A DNA stretch of 64,000 bases from Pseudomonas syringae (GTDB lineage Bacteria > Pseudomonadota > Gammaproteobacteria > Pseudomonadales > Pseudomonadaceae): the NCBI RefSeq assembly GCF_023278085.1, contig NZ_CP066265.1:1270501-1334500 (forward strand), given 5' to 3'. Below are positions 52,969-61,197 of the stretch, piece after piece. The stretch's first letter is position 1. Each line of letters opens with the position of its first letter. Under the pieces are notes generated by a model, which worked only from the letters and a program-made list of their open reading frames with translations, did no database searches and was not told the DNA's origin. A program made the position numbers and the translations under genes.

Positions 52969-53217
52969 ATGTGGGTGACGATCAGGGAACAAGAAGTTCT
53001 TGGCCTGTTGCTGCAAGGCTGCACGAACAAGGAAATTGCCAAACAGCTCAGTATCAGTGGCTACACAGTGCGCGATCATGTGTCTTCGCTGCTCAGAAAA
53101 AATCAGGTCAGGACCCGTGTCGAGCTCATGGCTCGCTGTGTATCGTTACTGATCCCCCTAAAAAATACGCGACCCCCTACATCTGTCGGATTGTGCAATG
53201 AGCTTGTTCATACATAA
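52969..53217 (+). CDS. HTH-only LuxR/GerE-type regulator
   Basis: The protein is 82 aa from the ATG at 52969 (AGAGGGAA upstream); an ATG at 52939 would add ten residues. It consists almost only of the LuxR HTH (IREQEVLGLLLQGCTNKEIA, then AKQLSISGYTVRDHVSSLLRKNQV), with no receiver or autoinducer domain, as in GerE. Its C-terminus is short and basic. Upstream non-coding DNA is long and A+T-rich. The target is unknown; it may regulate the unknown genes that follow it. Confidence 0.82.
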   Translation: MWVTIREQEVLGLLLQGCTNKEIAKQLSISGYTVRDHVSSLLRKNQVRTRVELMARCVSLLIPLKNTRPPTSVGLCNELVHT

Positions 53218-53386
53218 TGTGTCTTGAGATAAACATTACGTGTTAGCACGTTCAGTATTGCTGGGCACTGTCAGGCAGGTCGATAAAAAAGCATGTTGCT
53301 TCCTGGTCGTTACAGGGGCGGTCTTCTGCCTGGCCGTCTGTACAAAGGGATATGTGCAAAACATATAAACAATAAAGGAGTCTCTC

Positions 53387-54106
53387 ATGACTGTTTGTTT
53401 TCGTCGGAGCGAGTCACAACTCGTTCAGCCATTGCAACTGGACCCGCACCGATCCGGCTTGAATCTGACCACGGATTTTCACCAGTTGGCGACACGACAG
53501 TCCGCGCTTTCTGTTCCTCAACTGGCGGAGCAGCAGGCCAAGCTATCAGGCCCTGTGGGCCTGTTTGCAAAATTCGCCCGTCAGGTCCGCACGCATGGGC
53601 GTCAGGCACCTTTGTTCGAAGACCTGGAGGGGTTGCGCGGACGCAAGCGTCTAGCCATCGCCGAACGTGCGGTTCAGTTTGTACTGGGTTTGCATTGCCG
53701 CCGACCCCAGGCAGAAAACCCGTTCAAAGGCATGTTGCGCGAAGACCTGTGCTGCATCGTGTTCGATGACTGCTCGATGCACACCCTGGTTGAGCGTTAC
53801 GCAGCCCGTGAGGCACTAAGGCACCGTGACAGCGAGTACTTCGTCAAGCTGATCGCCACCACCCGGGAAACCGTCGAGCGCCGCATCGTCTTCCATGGTC
53901 TGCTGGAACACTTTGACAGGCTGTTGCCCATCGAAAAAAGTATCTACCCGCTCAACTATCGGGCTGCCCAGCAAGCGCACCTTGATTACGAGGAAACACG
54001 CTACGGCAAACTGATAATGGAACAGCCCATTGGCGCTTTGCTGGAAAGGCATACGCCGGAATGGTTGTTGAATAACCTGTCCTCTTTTGAGCTTTCTATT
54101 GATTGA
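53387..54106 (+). CDS. Protein of unknown function
   Basis: The 239-aa protein has a strong ribosome site (AAGGAG) before the ATG at 53387. The N-terminal 55 residues look disordered (HRSGLNLTTDFHQLATRQSA). The middle is helical with ENPFKGMLREDLCCIVFDDCS and SMHTLVERYAAREALRHRDSEY. The end, LDYEETRYGKLIMEQPIGAL, is also helical. There is no signal peptide or membrane helix. I do not recognise it. It follows the HTH-only gene on the same strand after 169 bp and could be its target. Confidence 0.6.
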   Translation: MTVCFRRSESQLVQPLQLDPHRSGLNLTTDFHQLATRQSALSVPQLAEQQAKLSGPVGLFAKFARQVRTHGRQAPLFEDLEGLRGRKRLAIAERAVQFVLGLHCRRPQAENPFKGMLREDLCCIVFDDCSMHTLVERYAAREALRHRDSEYFVKLIATTRETVERRIVFHGLLEHFDRLLPIEKSIYPLNYRAAQQAHLDYEETRYGKLIMEQPIGALLERHTPEWLLNNLSSFELSID

Positions 54107-54362
54107 GAGCGTGCGGGGTGGGTTGTTGCGAGGCGTATCAGTATTGTCAGAAATGACTGTGATGTTAGTGGATGTTGATACAGGTCGGCTGATGTGATTT
54201 TTTATAAGTGATTCGGGTTTTTCTAACAAAACAATTTCAAGCTTGATGCGCGTTAGCGCGTTCGGTGAATGATAAGGAATAGGCGTTCGTGCGAAAGTTT
54301 TCCACGTCTGCAGCTTTCGTACGGCCAACGTATTTGATTTTTAAAATATTGGAGTAAAAACT

Positions 54363-54797
54363 ATGAAAAATGTAGCACCTTTGATTTTGTTGCTGGTATC
54401 GGCTGCCAGCCAGGCGGCCGATTATTCGGTAACGACTACAAGAACGCCGACGTCTATCAACGGACCTGGCCACAGTGCGTTTTCCAGGCACCAGTTGAAG
54501 CTGTCTGATTATCCCCGGGGTGCAGCTAATAATTCCCGGTTGCGAAAGCTTTCCTGGACGGCTACGTCTTTTCCTCAGAGTACAGGCGAGGAAGCAAAAA
54601 TATGCTTTCGACGCGAAGGCGTACACGAGTCGAGCTGTATCCAGATTGATCCAGGTATGCCAGGCGATACTGATTACTTTAATAACTCGGGGTTCAGCTA
54701 TGCATCAGATGTTTTGATAAAACACAAAGCTGCAAGTGGACCATGGCAAAGTAAGCCCGCAGGACCAGAAACAGTCACTTTTCATTTAACGTATTAA
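54363..54797 (+). CDS. Small secreted protein, FlhE-like
   Basis: The 144-aa protein has a signal peptide (MKNVAPLILLLVSAASQAAD). The mature part has LRKLSWTATSFPQSTGEEAK, then ICFRREGVHESSCIQIDPG, whose two cysteines can form the disulphide seen in FlhE-like proteins, and ends GPETVTFHLTY. FlhE is a periplasmic flagellar accessory protein in enterics; no flagellar gene is near, so the resemblance is only a lead. It is preceded by a 256-bp A+T-rich spacer and followed closely by 54852..55721. Confidence 0.55.
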   Translation: MKNVAPLILLLVSAASQAADYSVTTTRTPTSINGPGHSAFSRHQLKLSDYPRGAANNSRLRKLSWTATSFPQSTGEEAKICFRREGVHESSCIQIDPGMPGDTDYFNNSGFSYASDVLIKHKAASGPWQSKPAGPETVTFHLTY

Positions 54798-54851
54798 TTG
54801 TTAATCCCTGGCGATAACCGTCAGGGATCTTACGGGGCAGGAGCCAACGTC

Positions 54852-55721
54852 ATGCGAGTCATAAGTTCCGGAGCAGAAGCACTGATAGTCGCGCAACAAC
54901 TTGACGATAAAAGGGCGGCGAAAAATATGCCCCCATTTGCCAATCTCCCCCTCCGACCAAGTTCTCCAGACTCTGCAGTGAGTATCAGCGGCCAGGCTCT
55001 CTTGAAACACAGAGTGTTCGGGCTCGCGGACTCTGGTCGTTCTGCGCCCATGCTCGGGAAAGCCGAATGTGGAATGTCCATGCCCGAGGCGTTTTTTTTA
55101 ACCCGGGATGATCGCAGGTTGCTGGGTGATGTTTACGAGTGGGCGAGTGCTCAGGGAGCTGATCTGGGCTATGTCGATGATCTGGCGTTTGAGTTGGCGT
55201 CTTATAGGGAGAGTGATAATGGAGGGATAATGCTTCCTCATAACCAAGGCAAAACATATGACATGGAAGGCCACAAGGTTTTCTACAGTTTTACCGAGCA
55301 GCACGCGGCCACCGCGAAGCGTATTACCGAGAGCGATACGTTAAAAACAACGCGGCTGGATCAGGGGTTTGTTCGCTTCATCACTGACAAGGACTACGGG
55401 TCCATAGGTCACAATAATTTTGAGTTCATGGAAAAAGTAATCAACAGGTTCTCGACGGCGGGGGAAAGAGCTGAGCAACTGGGTGCAGATTTCGCTACTT
55501 ATAAAAGCCAGAAGAGCGACTACATAAGGACGCTGTCCAAGGAAAAGTACACGCCCGGCGAAGGCGACGCTCAAGAAACAACATCCGCAAAAAAATCCAC
55601 CAAACCCAAGGAAATAACCCTTGAAAGCCTGCGCGCCGACATGCGCGAGACCTTCCTGAAAGCCATGGGGGTCAAAAGTTTCTCATCCCTGTTCGATATG
55701 TTGTTCAAGGACAAGCGTTGA
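54852..55721 (+). CDS. Protein of unknown function
   Basis: The protein is 289 aa from the ATG at 54852 (CAGGAG upstream); the in-frame ATG at 54798 would sit at the end of the FlhE-like gene. Contents: MPEAFFLTRDDRRLLGDVYE, a GYVDDLAFELASYRES segment, the stretch MEGHKVFYSFTEQHAATAKR and a C-terminal DMRETFLKAMGVKSFSSLFD helix. No signal or membrane helix. It follows the FlhE-like gene by 54 bp, so they may form an operon. I do not recognise its family. Confidence 0.6.
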   Translation: MRVISSGAEALIVAQQLDDKRAAKNMPPFANLPLRPSSPDSAVSISGQALLKHRVFGLADSGRSAPMLGKAECGMSMPEAFFLTRDDRRLLGDVYEWASAQGADLGYVDDLAFELASYRESDNGGIMLPHNQGKTYDMEGHKVFYSFTEQHAATAKRITESDTLKTTRLDQGFVRFITDKDYGSIGHNNFEFMEKVINRFSTAGERAEQLGADFATYKSQKSDYIRTLSKEKYTPGEGDAQETTSAKKSTKPKEITLESLRADMRETFLKAMGVKSFSSLFDMLFKDKR

Positions 55722-55725
55722 AGGA

Positions 55726-56802
55726 TCAGGCCTTGACGCCCAGTGCCGGGCACTTTTCTGGCGCAGTGTCAGCATTCACCACGCGGTTGCGGCCGTTGCT
55801 TTTGGCGAGGTAAAGCGCTTTGTCTGCCTCATGCAACCAGGTCGAGGCGTCGGTCAGTTCAGGGGTATGTGCAGCTATGCCGATACTCAGGCTGACCCTG
55901 AGTTCAAAGTGCAGTGAATAGGTGAAGTCATCAATGGCCTGGCGCAGGCGCTCAAGAATTTCCTCCGCCTGGCGTGAACTTGTATCCGGCAAAATGACGC
56001 AGAATTCATCGCCCCCACAGCGCCCGATCAGGTCGGTATCGCGAAGACTTTCGACCAGTGCCTCGCTGATATTCTGCAGCACCGTATCGCCCATGAGGTG
56101 GCCGTAGGTATCGTTGATGATCTTGAAGTGATCAATGTCGAGCAAGGCGATAGCGCACTGTCGATGCTGGCTGCGGCTCTTGGCGAACTCCAGATCGAGC
56201 AGGTCTTTCCACGCGCCATGATTGAGCAGGCCGGTCAGGCTGTCGGTGCGGCTGAGTTGGCGCAGGATATTGCGGTGCTCCCGCAGCTTTAGCGTGACCT
56301 GATGGTTCATCCAGCCGATGAAGATGGGGTAGACCACCAGCACGGGAAGACAGGCATAGATCTGCGCCATGTTGCCTTGCAGATTGACGACAGGATCGAG
56401 TGCGGCCAGCGAGATCAGCACCCCCAGTGCCTGCGCACAAAAGCCTTGCAGCATCAGTCGCGGACCTGCCGCGGCCATGTTATGCATGGCCATCATTGCG
56501 ATGACTGTGACGCCGGGAACTGCATTGAATCCCATCGCGCCAATCCAGAAGCCCCCCATCAGCGAATCGAAAAGCAGGTTGCGCCATTCTGCCGCGTAGG
56601 GTTCATCCGAGTTTTTGGCGACCTGGTAAGCGAAATGAGGCCATACCAATGCATTGATCAGCGCCAGTGACCAGAGCCAGTGCGCAGCATTCATGTAATA
56701 CAACGACACCGCGACAGTAATAAAACCAACACTGCCACCGAGTGTTCTCGGGGCGTAAATTCGCTTCGCGAATGACAGTCCCCTACGGTGATGTGTGCTC
56801 AT
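55726..56802 (-). CDS. Diguanylate cyclase with MASE2 membrane sensor
   Basis: The 358-aa protein has an N-terminal MASE2 domain (FAKRIYAPRTLGGSVGFITV, and further helices up to about residue 170), then a GGDEF domain. The catalytic motif RCGGDEF and the inhibitory I-site RDTD (five residues before GGDEF) are both intact, so it probably makes cyclic di-GMP with product inhibition, like AdrA/DgcC. It is inner-membrane and probably controls biofilm or motility. Its gene is convergent with 54852..55721, with 4 bp between stops. Confidence 0.9.
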   Translation of the reverse strand: MSTHHRRGLSFAKRIYAPRTLGGSVGFITVAVSLYYMNAAHWLWSLALINALVWPHFAYQVAKNSDEPYAAEWRNLLFDSLMGGFWIGAMGFNAVPGVTVIAMMAMHNMAAAGPRLMLQGFCAQALGVLISLAALDPVVNLQGNMAQIYACLPVLVVYPIFIGWMNHQVTLKLREHRNILRQLSRTDSLTGLLNHGAWKDLLDLEFAKSRSQHRQCAIALLDIDHFKIINDTYGHLMGDTVLQNISEALVESLRDTDLIGRCGGDEFCVILPDTSSRQAEEILERLRQAIDDFTYSLHFELRVSLSIGIAAHTPELTDASTWLHEADKALYLAKSNGRNRVVNADTAPEKCPALGVKA

Positions 56803-57097
56803 GGTTTCTTACCAGACGTGACTTTCTGAATCGGTCAGAAAACACCATCGCTTAACCGAAAGGCGGGAGTTTGAGCGTTCACCAGAGCCATGGGAAGAGG
56901 ATTTTGCTGGGAGATGTCAAATAGCTACATATTGCAGATGAAGGGCTGTTTCAGAGTCAATTAACTGACAGAACCAGTCTTTAAAACTGTTCAAAAATAT
57001 GACGAAAGATATAAGGCGATGCCGGTTGAAATAACCAGGCAGTGTGTCTGCGTATTTACAAACACACTGCCCGATCATTCAGAGAGGCGGAATAACG
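56803..57097. other. Region between the cyclase gene and the MFS remnant
   Basis: No gene is supported. It contains the inverted repeat GGCAGTGTGT (57038-57047) with ACACACTGCC (57062-57071), which may be the terminator of the lost transporter gene. Confidence 0.45.
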
Positions 57098-57250
57098 TTA
57101 TACGAATGCTTTTTGTTGCTGAGTCTTGGTAACCCAAGCGACGGCAATAGCGAGCAATGCAACCACGGCCGCAACGTACCTCCCTGCGCCCAGTCCCAGA
57201 TGCTCAATGGTCAGGCCGCCGATAATCGACCCCAGACCGATCCCGGCCCA
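57098..57250 (-). pseudogene. C-terminal remnant of an MFS transporter
   Basis: On the minus strand an open frame runs to a TAA at 57098. It encodes WAGIGLGSIIGGLTIEHLGL and then YVAAVVALLAIAVAWVTKTQ. This is the last helix-loop-helix of an AraJ-type transporter, ending as such proteins do. The frame loses similarity upstream of the Trp codon at 57250, so all N-terminal parts are gone. Confidence 0.8.
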
Positions 57251-57311
57251 AGGCTGTCCGGCGTGCTGCACGTGGATTGAGTGACTGCACGAAGCTGCGC
57301 AGGTGTGTGCA

Positions 57312-57899
57312 TCACTGACCGATAACGGTCTTCACCAGCGCTGCGTGCTCTTTGGGATTTTTCGCGTTGGACACCACGTTCAGCACGGCGGCCCGAGAGC
57401 CGGACGCGGTGACAATCGAGGTGCTCAGCACTGATGTGTCACTCATCGTGGCGGAAGTGTCGACCTGACGCACGCCGAGGCCATTCTTCTTGACGATCTT
57501 GCGGTCGCCCAGCTTTTTGAAATCCTTGTAGCCGGTACTCTGTTGCGCAAGTATTCCGGTGACCAGACCGTCCAGCACCACGCTGTCGTTGTCGCTGGCC
57601 TGAACGCCCATCGGGATCGGCGTTTCGGTAACGATAAGCACACGTTTGTCGGTGGCATTGGTGTACAACGCTCCCGATACGCCCTGTGCCTTGGCCTTTG
57701 CGTCAATCTCAGGCATTTCGCCCTGCACATAGCCAGCCGGCACGGTAAACGCCAGTTTGCCGCCCAGCAACGAAACCTTTTGCGCCGCAGCGGCAGGCGC
57801 AGTTGCTTGCGGTTTGGTGGCGGCCTGAACGCTGATCATGCTCTGGCAGGCGGCCAGCGCGACGCACACTACAATTGCCTTGAAACCGAAAGAACGCAT
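57312..57899 (-). CDS. Lipoprotein-like secreted protein of unknown function
   Basis: The 195-aa protein has a type II signal candidate (MRSFGFKAIVVCVALAACQS, lipobox LAAC, Cys19). A linker rich in Ala, Thr and Pro follows, then a domain with KVSLLGGKLAFTVPAGYVQG and TDKRVLIVTETPIPMGVQAS. The pattern resembles small DcrB-like periplasmic proteins. AAAGGA precedes the ATG. Function unknown. Confidence 0.65.
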   Translation of the reverse strand: MRSFGFKAIVVCVALAACQSMISVQAATKPQATAPAAAAQKVSLLGGKLAFTVPAGYVQGEMPEIDAKAKAQGVSGALYTNATDKRVLIVTETPIPMGVQASDNDSVVLDGLVTGILAQQSTGYKDFKKLGDRKIVKKNGLGVRQVDTSATMSDTSVLSTSIVTASGSRAAVLNVVSNAKNPKEHAALVKTVIGQ

Positions 57900-57964
57900 G
57901 AAAATTCCTTTTTAACGGGTAATGACTGCCGCATGGGAGTGCTCAGGCACAAAGAAAGTGCCAT

Positions 57965-57999
57965 GAAAAACGGCCAGCCCGATCACTCCGGCTGGCCGT
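57965..57999 (-). terminator. Terminator of the mlaA operon
   Basis: Read on the minus strand: ACGGCCAGCC and GGCTGGCCGT pair (10 bp) and TTTTT follows. It lies 19 bp after the mlaA stop. Confidence 0.9.
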
Positions 58000-58017
58000 T
58001 CTTGTGTGGCGGTTTGC

Positions 58018-58830
58018 TTATTCAGCGACCTGCAATTTGCGCGACTCGGTGTACACGTAGCGGACCTTCTCGTACTCGAACGGCGAGTTCAACTGGCCAT
58101 AGCGGAAGCTGGTCACGTAACGACGATCAATCGCGCGCAATACAGTGATTTCCGGATGGTCGTTGCTGACTTCGGCAACGTTCAGGAAGTTGATCTGGTT
58201 TTCAGCCGTGTAGTCAAACAGCATGCCGCCGGTGTCACGCAGGTTCGACGGGCCGAACAATGGCAACACCAGGTAAGGGCCGGCAGGAACACCATAAAAG
58301 CCCAATGTCTGGCCGAAGTCTTCGCTCTGGCGCGGCAAACCCATCATGGTGGCCGGGTCCCAGAGGCCGGCGATACCGATAGTGGTGTTGAGCAGCAGGC
58401 GACCGGTGGTGTCCAGCGAGCGCTCGCCCTTGAACTGCAGCAGGCTGTTCAGCAGGTTGGAGACATCACCCAGGTTGCTGAAGAAGTTGCTGACACCGCT
58501 GCGCACGAAGCCTGGCGTCACATAGCGATAGCCGTTCACGGCAGGCAGGAATACCCATTCATCAAAGCGGTAGTTGAAGTGGTAGACCCGGCGGTTCCAG
58601 GACTCCAGCGGGTCGTAGACTTCCAGTGCGTTGATGGAAGCGCGTTCGAATTCGCGCTGATCCAGCCCCGGGTTGAACTGCAGCGACTTCAGTGGCTGAG
58701 TGAAACCATCTGCGTCAGTCTGGCGAGCCACGGTGGCGGGATGCTGAGCCTTGTTGCTGGTGTCCGCGTCAGCGGCCTGAGCGGTGCCTGCACAGAGCAG
58801 GGCGGCAAGGAGTAAAAGACGTTTAGCCAC
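58018..58830 (-). CDS. mlaA: MlaA/VacJ-family outer-membrane lipid-transport protein
   Basis: The protein is 270 aa from the GTG at 58830 (GGAG 8 bp upstream), overlapping the hydrolase gene stop by 8 bp. It has signal-like AKRLLLLAALLCAGTAQAAD; the AALLC is a poor lipobox, so type I cleavage is possible. Core signatures are YDPLESWNRRVYHFNYRFDE, VSNFFSNLGDVSNLLNSLLQ, and GPYLVLPLFGPSNLRDTGG. MlaA removes phospholipids from the outer leaflet and passes them to the Mla system. Confidence 0.88.
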   Translation of the reverse strand: MAKRLLLLAALLCAGTAQAADADTSNKAQHPATVARQTDADGFTQPLKSLQFNPGLDQREFERASINALEVYDPLESWNRRVYHFNYRFDEWVFLPAVNGYRYVTPGFVRSGVSNFFSNLGDVSNLLNSLLQFKGERSLDTTGRLLLNTTIGIAGLWDPATMMGLPRQSEDFGQTLGFYGVPAGPYLVLPLFGPSNLRDTGGMLFDYTAENQINFLNVAEVSNDHPEITVLRAIDRRYVTSFRYGQLNSPFEYEKVRYVYTESRKLQVAE

Positions 58831-60121
58831 GGAAAAACTCCAGCATGGCGTCGGTGTTGACGCGGTAATTAAGGTTGCCGCAATGACCACCGTAAGGATA
58901 AACGGTCAGGCGATCGCCAAAGGTCTTGCGCAGAAAGCCCAGATCACCGGAGCCCAGAATCACGTCATCAGCGTTGTGCATGACGGAGATCTTGGTGTTG
59001 TTGTGCAGGTAATCCTTGAGTGCATACAGACTGACCTGATCCACCAGTTGCAGCAGGCTGCCACCATCAGTGCGTGCACGCCACATCGGGATGACCTGTT
59101 CGGTCAGGTAGCAATCGAAGTCGCATTGCAGGGCACGCTTGAGGAACGGCGTCAGGCTGGTGCCTTCGGAGATCGGAAATTTCGGTGGTGTGATCAGGCC
59201 GCGACGGTTGATCAGGTCAGAGGTGAACGCGATGTCGGCCGACGAGAAGCGGAATGACGTACCGATCAGCATTGCCATCTGTTCGTTGGTCAGGTGCTGC
59301 TTGGACTGCTGGAAGTCGAACAGCAAGGCGTCATTTAGGTCGATGTAGCCTTTTTGCCGGAAGTAACGGGTCAGCTTGGCCAGCACCAGTTCATAGAACG
59401 TGGTGGTGTTGTTGATGCCCTTGACGTTGGTCTGCACCAGTTTGTCGAGGTTGCTGATCGACGTGTAGAGGTTGACCGGCGGGTTGAGCAGCAGCACTTT
59501 CTTGAAGTTGAAGCTGCGACGGGTTTCGTCGAGCTTGCTGACGAATGCCGCATTCAGCGCCCCGAGGCTGTAACCGGTCAGGTAGTACTCGGTTACCGGT
59601 AACTGCGCCTGCTGGGCACGAATGGCCTGCATGACCCGGTAGATGTCTTCAGCGTCTTCCGTGGACACACCTGGAGTGGCAAAGCGCGAGGCCGAGCTCA
59701 TGAAGTCGTAGCTGGTAGGCGAGGACAACTGCACGACGTGATAACCCGCGCCGTAATACAGCTTTTTCAGGAATTCGTTGATGGTGCTGTTGTAAGGCGC
59801 ACCTGTACCGGCAATCAGGAAAATCAGCGGTGCAGCGTGATCCTGTTTCGCCAGGCGGTAGTGCAACTTCTTCACTGCCCAGAAGTTGTCGGGCAGGGTG
59901 AACTCGCGCTCGGGGTGCAGGTTCAGGGTGTAAACATCCTGATCGATGTCTTCATCGTCAGGCAGATCGGGCCGCAGATCGGGCGGCGTTGTCGCAATGG
60001 TCGCTTCGAACGGATTAGTCAGCGGGTAGCCATAGGTGGCTGGGTCGACATTGGTCGCCAGAGCGGACGCACTTAAACACAAGCCACCTATAACGGTAGC
60101 GAAGCGCAGAAAACGGAGCAT
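58823..60121 (-). CDS. Secreted alpha/beta hydrolase linked to mlaA
   Basis: The 432-aa protein has a signal peptide (MLRFLRFATVIGGLCLSASA) cut near ALA. LIFLIAGTGAPYNSTINEFL precedes the nucleophile elbow, TGYSLGALNAAF (GYSLG) near residue 190. The His of the triad is in YPYGGHCGNLNYR, and Asp is in HNADDVIL. AAGGGA lies 9 bp before the ATG. Overlap with mlaA (8 bp) suggests co-translation; a role in envelope lipid turnover is plausible but unproven. Confidence 0.82.
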   Translation of the reverse strand: MLRFLRFATVIGGLCLSASALATNVDPATYGYPLTNPFEATIATTPPDLRPDLPDDEDIDQDVYTLNLHPEREFTLPDNFWAVKKLHYRLAKQDHAAPLIFLIAGTGAPYNSTINEFLKKLYYGAGYHVVQLSSPTSYDFMSSASRFATPGVSTEDAEDIYRVMQAIRAQQAQLPVTEYYLTGYSLGALNAAFVSKLDETRRSFNFKKVLLLNPPVNLYTSISNLDKLVQTNVKGINNTTTFYELVLAKLTRYFRQKGYIDLNDALLFDFQQSKQHLTNEQMAMLIGTSFRFSSADIAFTSDLINRRGLITPPKFPISEGTSLTPFLKRALQCDFDCYLTEQVIPMWRARTDGGSLLQLVDQVSLYALKDYLHNNTKISVMHNADDVILGSGDLGFLRKTFGDRLTVYPYGGHCGNLNYRVNTDAMLEFFRG

Positions 60122-60365
60122 GACTAAATCCCTTGGGAAAGAAGTGCTGATGAAATACGCAGGCTATGACCAAGGTGTAGTGCCAAAGTGCCGCATCCAC
60201 CGGTTAACCGTGTAAATATGACGGAACAATACACGGTCCGGGGATTTTTCAATGCAGATATGCGGTTTATTTTTCGCATGCGGCGAGAACGGACTGCTGT
60301 GATCACCCGAGCGTGGGGAATGACCACCACTACAGCGCCGGCAGCCAGGCAGGTTTCAGAGGCCG
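60122..60365. other. Intergenic region between the hydrolase and the Crc RNA
   Basis: No gene is seen. It is the promoter region of the mlaA operon and the 3' side of the small RNA. Confidence 0.5.
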
Positions 60366-60763
60366 GAAAACACAAAGGAGAGCCGTAGCTCTCCTCCAAT
60401 GCGTTTCACGTGCTCTTTTTATTGTTATAGGGCGGCCTGTTATTGTTGTTGGCGACCAGTCCCTTTACAGCGTTGTTGTGCGACCCCCATCCGGGGTCAA
60501 GAGCAAACGTATTTTTTTGAGCGCTGATTCACTTTAATCACCTGCCTGCACAACAGGGTAATCCCACCGGTTCTGGAGCTACCTGACGGTAGTTTTATTG
60601 TTCTCGGTCCGGTCGCGAGGCCTTTCATTGAAAGGTCCCTGTAAAGCTGATCCACTCCAAAAAAATCTGTTAGCTGCGCCTCTGTCCGTTTTGTTCTTGT
60701 TGTGTCAGAGCCGTTACGTCTTATTTTTATTGGTTTGCTGCATCGTTTCTTGTTTTTGTTGTA
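60366..60763 (-). ncRNA. crcX: CrcZ/CrcX-type small RNA (Hfq/Crc sponge)
   Basis: A ~395-nt minus-strand transcript is inferred. It begins with an ACAACAAAAACAAGAAACG-like 5' end, as CrcZ does (ACAACAACAATAACAAG). It carries at least six A-rich 'CA' motifs of AANAANAA type at about 60747-60762, 60720-60736, 60689-60704, 60592-60604, 60437-60450 and 60412-60428. It ends in a GGAGAGC-CGTA-GCTCTCC hairpin (60377-60394) with a short U-run. No coding frame is present on either strand. In pseudomonads such RNAs titrate Hfq/Crc and relieve carbon catabolite repression. Symbol crcX or crcZ is not certain; the neighbourhood (betX, actP) differs from crcZ after cbrB, so crcX is the better guess. Confidence 0.8.
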
Positions 60764-60772
60764 CTAGAGACA

Positions 60773-60789
60773 TAGCAGGACCCGTGCCA
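60773..60789 (-). promoter_or_regulatory. Sigma-54 promoter of the Crc RNA
   Basis: On the minus strand TGGCACGGGTCCTGCTA has GG (60788-60787) and GC (60776-60775) 12 bp apart, the -24/-12 pattern. The predicted start is near 60763, just before the first CA motif. Confidence 0.82.
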
Positions 60790-60826
60790 GTTTTTAAAAT
60801 TCGTTTAAAAACAAAAACTTGCCTGT

Positions 60827-60913
60827 GGTAACGAAATCCTGACCTGTGCGGCGTCGCAAAAAATGTTTCCGTGTTACCCGTTCGGGCTCGTCCCTGTCAC
60901 TTCGTGGTAACAC
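60827..60913. promoter_or_regulatory. CbrB-like enhancer sites upstream of the Crc RNA promoter
   Basis: Three GTTAC-type sites: GGTAAC at 60827-60832, GTGTTACC at 60871-60878 and GGTAACAC at 60906-60913. The last two are a perfect 8-bp inverted repeat. They are 38-125 bp upstream of the -24 element, as expected for an NtrC-type activator. CbrB is known to drive Crc RNAs through TGTTAC/GTAACA subsites. Confidence 0.7.
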
Positions 60914-61197
60914 ATGCTGTTTCCTTTGCAGATCGGGCCGGGCATGACGTTTCTCGCCTGCGTCGTCGCTGGTGGCTGGATGTTGTCGTTCTCCGTTGCC
61001 TCAGTGTCGCAGCCAGAGCATGGCTGTTTGCTCGGCAGGTTGATGATCAAGGTGGCGTTGCTGTGCGTGCCATTGCGTGCGGCAGCGATCAAAGCGTGCA
61101 GGGCGCAGGGTGCCCGAGGCTGGGCGCGGGGGCGGTCTGGAGAACAACGTTAACCATGCCCCGACAACCGTCGGTGCAGACTTCCGGGGAAGCGACA
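60914..61197. other. Promoter region of betX
   Basis: No separate gene is seen in these 284 bp. The long frame that opens at 60871 runs through the CbrB-like sites and has no ribosome site, so its N-terminal part is not coding. Confidence 0.5.

Noticed and set aside
57044..57280. 78-codon plus-strand ORF
   Set aside because: Antisense to the MFS remnant, which encodes a recognisable transporter tail.
60871..61197. Long N-terminal extension of betX from 60871
   Set aside because: It would start within the CbrB-like sites, has no ribosome site, and puts the signal peptide in the middle of the protein.
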